Of a stretch of DNA of 64,000 nt, positions 16,844-25,668 are shown piece by piece. A program made the translations under genes and the position numbers. Positions within the stretch are counted from its first letter, which is position 1, and the number at the start of each line of letters is the position of its first letter. Source of the DNA: Paenibacillus_G elgii_A (GTDB taxonomy: Bacteria > Bacillota > Bacilli > Paenibacillales > NBRC-103111); NCBI GenBank assembly GCA_042219835.1, contig JBHJMN010000002.1, positions 226,224 to 290,223 on the forward strand, written 5' to 3'. A model generated the notes under the pieces. The model saw nothing but the letters and a program-made list of their open reading frames with translations, was not told the DNA's origin and did no database searches.

Positions 16844-17926
16844 TCATCCTTCCCGGTATTGGCTTAGCCGCTGCAGCGTATCGGCTGCTTCGCTCATCAG
16901 CTCGGCAATCAGCTTGCCTGCGGGCCGAGTCCTATGCAAGCGCAGCGCTTGCCCGGCCCAGAGCGACATATATTGCGGGTTATTTTCGTTCGCCGCGGCC
17001 TTGCGGATGTCTTGCGTTAATTTATTTTGAATAGGGTACTCGGGAATGGACCCCGGATATTGCTTCATCTCCGAAATAAATTCGTTTTTGATCCCCCGAG
17101 CCGCTTTTCCCGAAAAAGCAACGGTCACCGTCGTGTCCTCTTCGCCGCTTTGAAGGATCACACGCTTGTGCTGCTCGTGAGCGCCACTTTCATCGCAGGT
17201 TAGAAAAGCGGTGCCCATCTGTACGCCGGAAGCGCCCAGCGCCAGACTGGCGACGATACCGCGGCCATCCATAATGCCTCCCGAAGCGATGACGGGAGTG
17301 CGGACTTGGGCGACGATTTGAGGGACCAGCGCTATCGTTCCCACCAGTCCATCCACATAATGGCTCAAGAACGTGCCGCGGTGTCCGCCGGCTTCGCTGC
17401 CTTGGGCAACAATAAGGTCGATCCCGGCCTCCTCAAGCGCCAGCGCTTCGCGCACCGTGGTCGCGGTCCCAATGAGCTTAATGCCTCGGCTTTTCAGCTT
17501 GCCGATAAGCTCCGGCGAAGGAATGCCGAAGGTAAAGCTGAACACGGGCACACGTTCGTCCAAAACGACTTGAAGCTGCTCTTCAAACGTTTCTTGAAAC
17601 TTAGCGGGCATAGTCCCCGGCGAAAGGTTCAGCCGTTCCCGGTAACGGTTTAACCATTCGTTCATGCGCGCTGCGGTCTCATCGGGGGGGCCGAACGACT
17701 CGGGAGTGAATAAATTGACGGCGAAAGGGCGATCCGTCAGACGGCGGACATCCTCGATGGCGCGTTTGATTTGCTCGGGCGGGAGATATCCGGCGCCAAT
17801 CGTCCCCAGACCGCCGGCTTCCGACACGGCGGCTACGAGCTGCGGAGTCGTCGGCCCCCCGGCCATGCCGGCTTGTAGGATGGGAAAGGAACATCCGACG
17901 ATTTCTGTCATCGGAGTAGTAAACAT
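16844..17926 (-). CDS. Nitronate monooxygenase-family flavoprotein
   Basis: The 360-residue TIM-barrel protein of the NMO (2-nitropropane dioxygenase) family starts with PILQAGMAGGPTTPQLVAAV and carries the FMN-binding and catalytic segments AQGSEAGGHRG (about residues 175-185, with the family histidine) and ASGGIMDGRGI. It oxidises alkyl nitronates such as propionate-3-nitronate in characterised members. AAGGAG precedes the start by nine bases. It runs in the same direction as the LysR gene behind it, which may regulate it or the divergent MFS gene. Confidence 0.88.
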   Translation of the reverse strand: MFTTPMTEIVGCSFPILQAGMAGGPTTPQLVAAVSEAGGLGTIGAGYLPPEQIKRAIEDVRRLTDRPFAVNLFTPESFGPPDETAARMNEWLNRYRERLNLSPGTMPAKFQETFEEQLQVVLDERVPVFSFTFGIPSPELIGKLKSRGIKLIGTATTVREALALEEAGIDLIVAQGSEAGGHRGTFLSHYVDGLVGTIALVPQIVAQVRTPVIASGGIMDGRGIVASLALGASGVQMGTAFLTCDESGAHEQHKRVILQSGEEDTTVTVAFSGKAARGIKNEFISEMKQYPGSIPEYPIQNKLTQDIRKAAANENNPQYMSLWAGQALRLHRTRPAGKLIAELMSEAADTLQRLSQYREG

Positions 17927-18028
17927 AGTACAGCACTCCTTCCAAATGATGACGGCATATCCAAACCTGCTATATTCTCATCATAAGCAATCTGTTTCGT
18001 CAAGTAAAATCACAATAGCCGATACCCG

Positions 18029-18940
18029 TCATCTCAAATTAAGATGGCTGGCCGGACCGTCAGGCAATAGAAAGCGACTCTTCAGCTCATTCAAAAATAA
18101 CTTGTAGGCTTGCGACAAATAGGCGTCCTTACGGCGGATAAATACCGTTTGAACCCGTCCATACCGTTCCGGGATCGGATAGGAGTGGACGAGGCTTTCC
18201 TTGGTTTTGCTCTGCACGATCGATTCGGGAAGCAAGGAGACGCCAAGTCCGGCGGCAACGCAGCCGACAATCGTTTCCAAGGTGCCGAATTCCATAATTT
18301 TAACGGGCATAACGCCTTCCTCCTGCAGCCAGCCAAGCAGCTTGGCCCGGTAGGAGCAGCCGGAACGAAACACGAGGACGGTCCGGTCCGTCAGTTCTCT
18401 TGGAGAATCGAGACGCGGACGCAATACGTCCGTGACGAGGACAAGCTTCTCCTCGAAGACGAGATCCTGCAGCAGCTCGGGATGTTCTACAGGTCCCATG
18501 ACAAACGCTCCGTCCAAGCTATAATCGAGCACCGCCTGAATCAATTGCTGAGACGGCCCGGTTACGAAAGACAAATCGACCTCCGGGCACATCCGGTGGT
18601 AATCGGCCAGCAAATGAGGCAGTCTGACGGCGGCGGTCGTTTCCATCGATCCGATCGACAGCGGACCGGTCGGCGTCGACGCATCTTGAACTGCTTTCCG
18701 CGCCTCTTCCAATAAGCGCAGCGCTTTGTCGGCGTACTCAAGCAGCGTTTTGCCGGCAGGCGTCAGCGTAATGCCCCGGTTATGCCGGTAAAAGAGCGGG
18801 GCGCCAAGCTCTTTTTCGAGCTGCTTAATTTTCGTGGTGACGTTGGATTGCGCATAGTTTAGCTGCTGGGCGGCCTTGGAGACGCTGCCGCTCCGCGCAG
18901 CGGCTTGAAATACTTGTAGAGCTGAGGTATCCAGCGGCAT
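18029..18940 (-). CDS. LysR-family transcriptional regulator
   Basis: The 303-residue protein has an N-terminal winged helix (residues 5-64; FQAAARSGSVSKAAQQLNYA then QSNVTTKIKQLEKELG) and a periplasmic-binding-like effector domain. Resemblance to CzcR/YwbI-type regulators is general only. GAGGAGG precedes the ATG by eight bases. It is divergent from the MFS gene at 19073, the usual arrangement for a LysR regulator and its target. Confidence 0.9.
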   Translation of the reverse strand: MPLDTSALQVFQAAARSGSVSKAAQQLNYAQSNVTTKIKQLEKELGAPLFYRHNRGITLTPAGKTLLEYADKALRLLEEARKAVQDASTPTGPLSIGSMETTAAVRLPHLLADYHRMCPEVDLSFVTGPSQQLIQAVLDYSLDGAFVMGPVEHPELLQDLVFEEKLVLVTDVLRPRLDSPRELTDRTVLVFRSGCSYRAKLLGWLQEEGVMPVKIMEFGTLETIVGCVAAGLGVSLLPESIVQSKTKESLVHSYPIPERYGRVQTVFIRRKDAYLSQAYKLFLNELKSRFLLPDGPASHLNLR

Positions 18941-18969
18941 GATTAGTGCCTCCTCTAATATATAAAAAA

Positions 18970-18981
18970 ATGATAGATCAT
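18970..18981. promoter_or_regulatory. Palindrome in the lysR-MFS divergent region
   Basis: ATGATAGATCAT is a perfect ATGAT/ATCAT palindrome with a two-base centre, in an AT-rich control region of 132 bp; a related CATGATATCAGG lies 20 bases further on. It may be part of the LysR binding site. Confidence 0.35.
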
Positions 18982-19072
18982 ATCAAAATCATTTTATTTA
19001 CATGATATCAGGTTGCATCTAGTATAAACAAGACAATACCGTTTTGTTTAACGAGACAGCGGAGGGATGAGG

Positions 19073-20290
19073 ATGAACGAACGGGAACAGCGTTCGCTAG
19101 TATTGGTCGGCGCGGGAATCGCTTCTCTTTTTATCGCAATGGGGGTTGGGCGGTTCGCATATACGCCGATTCTTCCGCTAATGCTGAAGCAGCAGCTATT
19201 TACAGAGGCGGGCGCGGGCGCGTTGGCATCGTCGAATTATGCGGGTTACTTGGCCGGAGCGATTATGACCGCCTTGAAAGCCCGAAAGGAGAGCAGATTA
19301 AGCAGGCTGAAGCTCGCGCTCGTCGTCAGCGTGGCGACGACGGCATGGATGGGGGTCGCGGATAACAATGCGTTGTGGCTGGCGCTGCGCTTCGTCTCCG
19401 GCTTCGCAAGCGCTGTGATCTTCGTCTACGTGTCCGGATTGGTCATGGACGGCTTGGCGGGGCTGTCGAAGCCTCATCATGCGGTAGGATTCTTTTACAG
19501 CGGAGTTGGCCTTGGCATTACCGCGACCGGTTTTGCGGTTCCGTGGCTGGATGCGCAGTACGGCTGGCGCGGCACGTGGCTTGGCATGGCGCTCGTATGC
19601 GCCGTTTTACTGGCCCTGGCATGGACGAAACTCCGGGAACCGACGGATTCAGCAGCTGCGAGGGCCCGTACCGGTTTATCCGCCCCCGAGGACCGCAGCT
19701 CGCTGACAAGCTTCAAAATCCGGCTGTTGATCGTCTACGGGCTGGAAGGGCTCGGCTACATTGTAACCGGTACGTTCTTGGTCGCTTACGTGCAGCAGCT
19801 GCCGGCGATGCAGTCTTTTTCAGCCTCGAGCTGGATGTTGGCCGGCGCGACGGCCATTCCTTCCTGCTGGCTGTGGTCCCTGCTCGCAGGCCGGATCGGA
19901 AGCAGGTCGGCTTTATTCACGGCCATGGCGCTCCAAGCGGCCGGGATCGCGCTTCCCGTCGTTTATCCGGCCTGGCCGGGCGTACTGCTGGGAGCCGTGC
20001 TGTTCGGCTTGACGTTCATGGGCGTCACGACGCTGACCATCTCGTGGACGCGGCAGCGGATGCCGGCCAATGCCGGAAGATTTGTCGGCATCCTCACGGC
20101 CGTTTACGGCACCGGGCAGGTGATCGGTCCGATTGTCGCAGGCTGGATGGTATCGGGCACAGGGAACTACCAAGGGGCGCTAATCGGCGCAGCCTCGATC
20201 GTGTGCGCCGGAGCGCTCGCCACGATCTTTCCGGCTGCCCGGAAAGGCGCTTTCGCAAAGACAGTCCGAACGTCGGCAGCCAAACGATAA
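19073..20290 (+). CDS. MFS transporter, YbfB/YjiJ-like
   Basis: The 405-residue protein has about twelve hydrophobic spans and the YbfB/YjiJ-family start IASLFIAMGVGRFAYTPILP, with SNYAGYLAGA in span two. Substrate is unknown. The ATG at 19073 has GGAGGG six bases upstream; the ATG at 19067 abuts that site and is less likely. It is divergently paired with a LysR regulator. Confidence 0.87.
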   Translation: MNEREQRSLVLVGAGIASLFIAMGVGRFAYTPILPLMLKQQLFTEAGAGALASSNYAGYLAGAIMTALKARKESRLSRLKLALVVSVATTAWMGVADNNALWLALRFVSGFASAVIFVYVSGLVMDGLAGLSKPHHAVGFFYSGVGLGITATGFAVPWLDAQYGWRGTWLGMALVCAVLLALAWTKLREPTDSAAARARTGLSAPEDRSSLTSFKIRLLIVYGLEGLGYIVTGTFLVAYVQQLPAMQSFSASSWMLAGATAIPSCWLWSLLAGRIGSRSALFTAMALQAAGIALPVVYPAWPGVLLGAVLFGLTFMGVTTLTISWTRQRMPANAGRFVGILTAVYGTGQVIGPIVAGWMVSGTGNYQGALIGAASIVCAGALATIFPAARKGAFAKTVRTSAAKR

Positions 20291-20357
20291 CATATACGAT
20301 TTAATCATCGGATTCTCAGCGAATCTCCGGGCACGAGCCGTTAAACGGGACATCGTC

Positions 20358-20391
20358 AGCCGGGGAACCGCGGGGAATCCGGTCTTTTTTT
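20358..20391 (+). terminator. Terminator after the MFS gene
   Basis: A GC-rich segment with CCGG (20360-20363) pairing to CCGG (20379-20382) is followed by a seven-T run. The stem is short and imperfect. Confidence 0.4.
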
Positions 20392-20567
20392 CTGCGAAAC
20401 AAAAAAGTCCCTTTCATGTATAATTGAAGATATAAGTCGGCTGGTCAAGGCTAAAAACTTCTATGTACCTCGAAGCCAAAATTTGATATGCTGATAGAAT
20501 TGTGTCCCGGGCTGCAACATTTCGCCCCACGCACTCGTTTATAAGGTTGCAAGAGAGGGGGATCCCA

Positions 20568-21125
20568 GTGGTAGCGCCTGAAGTTATCAAGGCTGCCCAA
20601 TCGGGCGATCGCGACGCTCTAATTACCCTATTGCGCGAAATTGAAAACCACGTCTACCGTACCGCTTATTACATTTTGAACAATGAGCAGGATGCGATGG
20701 ACGCGGCTCAGGAAGCGTTAATCCGAATTTATACAAAGATCAACTCCTATGAAGAAAAGGCACAGTTTAAAACGTGGGTGCAGCGCATCGTGACCAACTT
20801 GTGCATCGATAAATTCCGCCGGGCCAAGCCTACGGTTTCGATCGAGCAGCACGATTTGAGCTTTACCGACCATAAAACGGTGGAAGACGAAGTGATGTCC
20901 ACGTATATCGCTCAGGACATCCGAGATGCAATTTACAAGCTCCCCGAGCACCATCGGTCCGTTGTGGTGCTTCGATACTTGCAGGATTTTTCCTATAATG
21001 AAATAGCGGAATCGCTCGATTTGCCGATTAACACGGTGAAATCTTATTTGTTCCGGGCAAGACAGCAGCTCCAAACCATCCTGAGGGAGTACAAAAAGCC
21101 AAGCGGAGACGCGGTTCGAGGGTAA
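20568..21125 (+). CDS. ECF-type RNA polymerase sigma factor
   Basis: This 185-residue sigma factor has region 2 (YRTAYYILNNEQDAMDAAQE ... FKTWVQRIVTNLCIDKFRR) and region 4 (LPEHHRSVVVLRYLQDFSYN ... LPINTVKSYLFRARQQL), without regions 1 and 3, so it belongs to the ECF group. I use the GTG at 20568, after a GAGGGGGAT site; upstream in-frame codons lack one. A zinc-finger anti-sigma gene follows 54 bp later, so the pair is probably co-transcribed and responds to an envelope signal. Which regulon it drives is not visible. Confidence 0.9.
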   Translation: MVAPEVIKAAQSGDRDALITLLREIENHVYRTAYYILNNEQDAMDAAQEALIRIYTKINSYEEKAQFKTWVQRIVTNLCIDKFRRAKPTVSIEQHDLSFTDHKTVEDEVMSTYIAQDIRDAIYKLPEHHRSVVVLRYLQDFSYNEIAESLDLPINTVKSYLFRARQQLQTILREYKKPSGDAVRG

Positions 21126-21179
21126 GTGACGCAGCATGAAGAGGATATACGAATCGTTACGGAAAGGTAGTGTACGGGG

Positions 21180-22508
21180 ATGATGTGTCAAGAGGTGATC
21201 GAACTGATGCAGAGACACCTGGACCGGGATCTCGATGAAACGGAGTATGGCCGGATGCTTCAGCATCTGCAGCAGTGTCCGGATTGCACGGGATTGTTCG
21301 AACGTCTTGTTAATTTATCGAACGAGCTGGAGTGCTTGCCCAAGGTAACGCCGCCATTTAGCTTGGTCGACGCCATATTGCCGAAGCTGGAGCAGCTTGA
21401 GGCGGCAGGAGCCGCACCGGATGCCGCTTCCGGAAAGATAGAGCGTGAGACGGAAGCGCTGTGGGCAAGGGCTGCCGCCGAACCGGCGGACGAACGTCCA
21501 GCCTGGGGAAGCTGGCGCAAAAATGTGCGGGAATGGATTTCCTTCCCCGTGTTCGGCGGCGTCGTAGCGGTCGGGCTTGTGTTCGGATTTTTTCTGTTCC
21601 AGAACCTGTCCAATCCCGAGTCGGATGCGGGAAGACTGCTGCTCTCGATGACGGATAAGAAAACGGAAAACGAGAGTCTGCCGGCGGCTGGCCAAGCGAC
21701 TGAAACGGCCAAAAGCAAGCCGGCGGCGCAGTCTCTTCCCGCAGGCGGCTCCGATAACAAAGCAGCCTCCCAGGAGCACAAGCCCCAAAATTCGTCGGCA
21801 GGAAACGGCGACACAAACAAAGAAGTTTCTGTCCAATCGAGAAGCTCCGATGCAGCGGATGCGGACCGCCGCGCAAGTCAGACGGCTGCACCGCGGCAGC
21901 AGACGCCCGGAGGCGGGAACAAGACGACGGAACCGGAGCAGCCCGTTCGGGAGAAGCAGCCGAAGGCTCCGGCAGAGAAACGCGATAGTGTAGCGGTGCC
22001 TTCTCAGCAGCCTTTGTCTCCTCCGGGAGAAGACAAAGGGAGTCGGTCCGGGGCTCCGGTGAACGGTAATGGCGAGCAAGCCAAGGGCTTCATTGCCTTG
22101 GAGCCGTCCCAGCCTTCGGAAGAAGCGGCCGCCTCCGAGTCGGCCGACATGGGCGGCGCTGGAGCGGCGGATCAGACGCGGCCGGAAAACATCGCTAAGA
22201 AGAATGGCGGCTCGTATATGGGCATTGCCGCGAAGCCGGACTCGAAGCCTGCAGCCCACGAGCTTGCATCCTCGGACGGGAAGTATATGGCATCGGTCCG
22301 GGAAGAGAAAATTGTTATTGTTGACCAAGATGGCAAAGAAGTGTATGCGTCCGGCTACAATTGGAAGGGCGCGGATCGCATCGAGCTTGTGGAATGGTCC
22401 GGCGACGGGAAGTTGACGTACCGGGTCAACATGTCCGAACAGTCCAGGACGTTCGTCATCGACCTCAAAGCTAAGACCGAAACGGAAGTCAAGCCAAGCA
22501 AGCCGTAA
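21180..22508 (+). CDS. Membrane-anchored ZAS-type anti-sigma factor
   Basis: The 442-residue protein begins with a zf-HC2/ZAS anti-sigma domain: C3, H29, C33 and C36 give the Hx3Cx2C motif. One membrane span lies at about residues 119-143. Then comes a long low-complexity Ala/Pro/Gly/Glu/Lys-rich stretch (about 155-345) and a small C-terminal domain (about 355-435; DGKYMASVREEKIVIVDQDG) that looks like a beta-propeller blade or WD-like repeat. The N-terminus should hold the sigma factor inside, while the outer part senses the signal. The linker is unusually long. Confidence 0.85.
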   Translation: MMCQEVIELMQRHLDRDLDETEYGRMLQHLQQCPDCTGLFERLVNLSNELECLPKVTPPFSLVDAILPKLEQLEAAGAAPDAASGKIERETEALWARAAAEPADERPAWGSWRKNVREWISFPVFGGVVAVGLVFGFFLFQNLSNPESDAGRLLLSMTDKKTENESLPAAGQATETAKSKPAAQSLPAGGSDNKAASQEHKPQNSSAGNGDTNKEVSVQSRSSDAADADRRASQTAAPRQQTPGGGNKTTEPEQPVREKQPKAPAEKRDSVAVPSQQPLSPPGEDKGSRSGAPVNGNGEQAKGFIALEPSQPSEEAAASESADMGGAGAADQTRPENIAKKNGGSYMGIAAKPDSKPAAHELASSDGKYMASVREEKIVIVDQDGKEVYASGYNWKGADRIELVEWSGDGKLTYRVNMSEQSRTFVIDLKAKTETEVKPSKP

Positions 22509-22692
22509 CCGAAAGCGGGTTTCAGCAAGTTCATGAAAGTTTAACATATTGGTAAAAAGAACTGTTGCACCCCGCGGCATAAATTCACGTATATATACAA
22601 TAGATGAAGACGGAAGACGATTCACGTCGTATGACCATCTGCCGGCCGGTTTCTAGAGCCTGCCGGCAGGTGTTTATATAGATGCGTTTCGG

Positions 22693-22749
22693 ACAAAGGG
22701 ATTAGGTCGGGCCTTAGGGCTTTGACGTAATCCCTTTGTTGTTGGTATC
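22693..22749 (+). repeat. 12-bp inverted repeat upstream of holA
   Basis: ACAAAGGGATTA (22693-22704) pairs perfectly with TAATCCCTTTGT (22738-22749) around a 33-base loop. There is no good T run, so it is not a standard terminator. A separate CTGCCGGC/GCCGGCAG stem lies just before it, around 22640-22672. Confidence 0.5.
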
Positions 22750-22792
22750 ATGAAGGACGTAAGCAGAGCGGGAAGGAACGGTGGGCGGCACA

Positions 22793-23812
22793 ATGGATTA
22801 CAAAACGGCGATGAAGCACATCAACAAGGGGCAGTTTAAGCCCGTATATATAGCCTACGGGGCGGAAAGCTATTTGATTCAGGAGTTGATTGCCCGGTTA
22901 ACGGACAAGCTGATCGAGCCGGAGCATAAAGCGTTTGCCGTATCGCGGTACGATCTGACGGAGACGCCGGTCGATGTCGTCATCGAGGAGGCGGAAACGC
23001 TGCCTTTTATGGTGCCGAGCAAGCTAGTCGTTGCGACGAATGCGCTTTTTCTGACAGGCGCAAAGGAAAGCGGCAAAGTGGAGCATTCACTCGAACGGCT
23101 TGCGAACTATTTAAAAGATCCGGCGGATTTCTCCATCATCGTCTTTACGGTTGAGGCGGACAAGCTGGACGAGCGAAAAAAGATCGTCAAGGCGCTGAAG
23201 GAAGCCGATGCGCTCGTCCCGTGCGCCATGCTGTCTGCGGACGAACTGACGGGATGGGTTAACCAGGAAGCGGGGAAAGCCGGTTTTTCGTTCGGTCCCG
23301 GGGTTGCGGAGCGGCTCATTCTGTACACGGGTACCAGCCTTCAGGCGCTCGAAAAGGAAGTGGAGAAATGCGCCCTCTACGTCGGTCAGGGCGGGACGCT
23401 TCAAGCGGAAGATTTGGAGCAGCTCGTCACGAGAAGCATCGAGCAGAACATCTTTCTGCTGATTGAGCATATTGTTCAGGTCAAGCTGGATCAGGCGTTT
23501 ACGATGCTGAGCGAGCTCATCCGCCGCAAGGAGGAGCCGATCAAAATCGTGATGCTGATCGCCCGGCAGTTCCGCATCATGTTTCAAGTGAAGGATTTAA
23601 TGCAGCAGGGCTATTCGCAGCAGCAAATCGCCAGCCAGCTCGGTCTCCATCCGTACGGTGTAAAGGTTGCGGCCAGTCAGGCGAACAAGTTCGAATTGAA
23701 GCAGCTTGCTGACATTTTGCGGCAGCTGGCGGATCTCGATTACCGGATGAAGAGCGGGAAGATCGACAAGGTGCTGGGCTTGGAAATGTTTCTGCTGCGG
23801 CTGGCATCTTGA
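22793..23812 (+). CDS. holA: DNA polymerase III delta subunit
   Basis: HolA is the clamp-loader subunit that opens the beta sliding clamp. The 339-residue protein has the family start MDYKTAMKHINKGQFKPVYI, the YGAESYLIQEL segment, and the C-terminal helical collar (LLRQLADLDYRMKSGKIDK-type ending). The ATG at 22793 gives the family's usual start; a GTG at 22781 lies three bases after GGAAGGA and is an alternative. The holA-rpsT-gpr-spoIIP order matches Bacillus. Confidence 0.93.
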   Translation: MDYKTAMKHINKGQFKPVYIAYGAESYLIQELIARLTDKLIEPEHKAFAVSRYDLTETPVDVVIEEAETLPFMVPSKLVVATNALFLTGAKESGKVEHSLERLANYLKDPADFSIIVFTVEADKLDERKKIVKALKEADALVPCAMLSADELTGWVNQEAGKAGFSFGPGVAERLILYTGTSLQALEKEVEKCALYVGQGGTLQAEDLEQLVTRSIEQNIFLLIEHIVQVKLDQAFTMLSELIRRKEEPIKIVMLIARQFRIMFQVKDLMQQGYSQQQIASQLGLHPYGVKVAASQANKFELKQLADILRQLADLDYRMKSGKIDKVLGLEMFLLRLAS

Positions 23813-23874
23813 CGATACAATTGGAGAGCATGATCGTTCCGGGAAGGGACGGCATGCCGCTAATGTAAATAAAA

Positions 23875-23907
23875 AAGACCGACAGGACGAATGGCCTGAA
23901 GGTCTTT
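23875..23907. terminator. Bidirectional terminator between holA and rpsT
   Basis: AGACC..CAGG and CCTG..GGTCT form a hairpin flanked by an A run and T-rich sequence between convergent genes. Confidence 0.65.
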
Positions 23908-23982
23908 CTTTATCGCATGTATGTTGTTGACAACGGGTACGGAGACAGAACCTCGTACCTGCTGCAACGCCGCTTAAGTACC

Positions 23983-24255
23983 TTACGATTGTGCGGAAAG
24001 CGCGTTAAGTCTTTTCGCGAGACGGGACTTTTTGCGGGCAGCGGCATTTTTATGGATTAATCCTTTGGTCACTGCTTTGTCCAACTTTTTGCTGGCAGCG
24101 ATCAGAGCGGCTTTAGCCGTTTCCACGTTGGTGCCTGCGATTGCAGTTTCAGCTGTTTTTACAGCCGTGCGGAGCGCGGATTTGTGCGAAGCGTTGCGAA
24201 GACGGCGCTTCTCGCTTACTTTCACGCGTTTAATCGCGGATTTAATGTTTGGCAT
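23983..24255 (-). CDS. rpsT: 30S ribosomal protein S20
   Basis: The 90-residue basic protein starts MPNIKSAIKRVKVSEKRRLR and ends with the family pattern GLIHKNAAARKKSRLAKRLN. S20 binds 16S rRNA in early 30S assembly. AGGAGGTGA lies six bases before the ATG at 24255; an upstream in-frame ATG at 24264 lacks spacing. It is transcribed opposite to its neighbours, as in B. subtilis. Confidence 0.97.
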   Translation of the reverse strand: MPNIKSAIKRVKVSEKRRLRNASHKSALRTAVKTAETAIAGTNVETAKAALIAASKKLDKAVTKGLIHKNAAARKKSRLAKRLNALSAQS

Positions 24256-24319
24256 GACGTTCACCTCCTACCACAACTTGCAAAAAAACATAGGTCATGT
24301 TTTGTTGACAACTCTTAAT

Positions 24320-24348
24320 ATTCTAACATGGGCCATATGAAAATGCAA
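24320..24348 (-). promoter_or_regulatory. Sigma-A promoter of rpsT
   Basis: On the minus strand TTGCAT (24348-24343) and TAGAAT (24325-24320) are spaced by 17 bases, 65 bases ahead of the rpsT start. Confidence 0.6.
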
Positions 24349-24380
24349 TAGAAACGCCGGACCGAGCCTGTAAAACTTTT

Positions 24381-24410
24381 GCATAACGGATTTGGCTTTT
24401 TCACACAATA
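24381..24410 (+). promoter_or_regulatory. Putative forespore (sigma-G/F-type) promoter of gpr
   Basis: GCATA (24381-24385) and CACAATA (24404-24410), 18 bases apart, fit a sigma-G-like consensus with one mismatch in the -10. B. subtilis gpr is read by forespore sigma factors, which supports the call. Confidence 0.45.
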
Positions 24411-24447
24411 ACTTGGCGAGCCAGAATGAAAGAAAGGAGACGAGAGC

Positions 24448-25446
24448 ATGGGATTGGATTTGAGCGCTTACTCCGTGCGGACGGATCTGGCCCTTGAGGC
24501 GCACGATTTGGCATCGGCCGGCGGAATGACGATACCGGGCATTGAGCGGACGCAGTACGAGGAGGAAGGCGTCCGGGTCAGCGTCATCGATATTACTTCC
24601 CAGGAGGGCTCCCAGGCGGTCGGGAAGCTTCCGGGTCATTATATAACCTTGGACGTGCCGGCGCTGCGTCAAAAAGACAGCGATCTGCAGGACCGGGTAA
24701 CCACGATATTCGCCCAAGAGTTCGAGAAATTTCTTCACAAGCTGAATATCGGGCCGAAGGCGAGCGTCTTGATCATTGGACTCGGAAACTGGAACGTGAC
24801 GCCGGATGCGCTGGGACCGATGGTCGTGGAGAACGTCATGGTGACCCGTCATTATTTCGAGCTGATGCCGGATCAGGTCAGTCCGGGCTATCGTCCGGTG
24901 AGCTCCGTGGCGCCAGGCGTGCTTGGGACGACCGGGATCGAAACGAGCCAGATCGTGGAGGGAATCGTGGAGCAGGCGAAGCCCGATCTGGTTATCGCCA
25001 TCGATGCGCTGGCGTCCCGTTCGCTCGAACGCGTCAACACGACGATCCAGATTGCGGACACGGGCATTCATCCCGGGTCGGGTATCGGCAACAAGCGCAG
25101 AGGCTTGACGCTGGATACGCTTGGAGTGCCTGTCATCGCCATTGGCGTGCCGACCGTCGTCTATGCGTCAACGATCGTGAACAATGCGTTCGACATGATG
25201 CATAATCATTTCCGCAAGCAAACGTCGAACACCGGACATATTCTCGGTCTTCTCGACAATATGCAGGAGCAGGAGCGGCTGCAGTTGGTGAAGGAAGTGC
25301 TGAACCCGCTTGGCCACGATCTGCTCGTCACGCCGAAGGAGATCGATCAGTTCATTGAAGACATCGCCAATATGATTGCCAGCGGGCTGAATGCCGCGCT
25401 GCATGAGGCGGTCGATACTAGCAACGTGTCTGCGTATACGCATTAA
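24448..25446 (+). CDS. gpr: Germination protease GPR
   Basis: GPR is the aspartic-type endopeptidase that degrades small acid-soluble spore proteins on germination. The 332-residue protein has the N-terminal propeptide region ending near YSVRTDLALEA, the conserved GLGNWNVTPDALGP segment (about residues 110-123) and the DTGIHPGSGIGNKRRGL loop. AGAAAGGAGACGAGAGC precedes the ATG. Its presence implies a spore former; spoIIP follows. Confidence 0.96.
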   Translation: MGLDLSAYSVRTDLALEAHDLASAGGMTIPGIERTQYEEEGVRVSVIDITSQEGSQAVGKLPGHYITLDVPALRQKDSDLQDRVTTIFAQEFEKFLHKLNIGPKASVLIIGLGNWNVTPDALGPMVVENVMVTRHYFELMPDQVSPGYRPVSSVAPGVLGTTGIETSQIVEGIVEQAKPDLVIAIDALASRSLERVNTTIQIADTGIHPGSGIGNKRRGLTLDTLGVPVIAIGVPTVVYASTIVNNAFDMMHNHFRKQTSNTGHILGLLDNMQEQERLQLVKEVLNPLGHDLLVTPKEIDQFIEDIANMIASGLNAALHEAVDTSNVSAYTH

Positions 25447-25455
25447 GCCGAACGA

Positions 25456-25502
25456 ACGTCCGGGAACGGCGGGATGACGATCCTCCGCCCCGGGCGTTTT
25501 TG
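25456..25502 (+). terminator. Terminator after gpr
   Basis: ACGTCCGGG (25456-25464) pairs with CCCGGGCGT (25489-25497), with an inner GGCGG/CCGCC stem and a TTTTT tail. Confidence 0.65.
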
Positions 25503-25668
25503 ATTATGCCGGCAAATTTCCTCATGGTCTATGATTTTCAGGTTCTATCTTCTAGCGCGGCTTCATAGAGTTGGTAATAGAGAAGCGGGACTTCCGGCGG
25601 CAAAAAAGCGTCGGAAGGTGCCTGCTTAGCCGAAGATGCACTCGAAGCCGAACAAGGAGGAATGGATC

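Noticed and set aside
19375..20304. 309-codon frame inside the MFS gene
   Set aside because: Arg-rich out-of-frame reading of the transporter; no ribosome-binding site.
20395..20424. ECF-type autoregulated promoter before the sigma gene
   Set aside because: GAAAC is followed at 16 bases by TGTA rather than CGTA, and a TATAAT overlaps it; the evidence is too weak to call.
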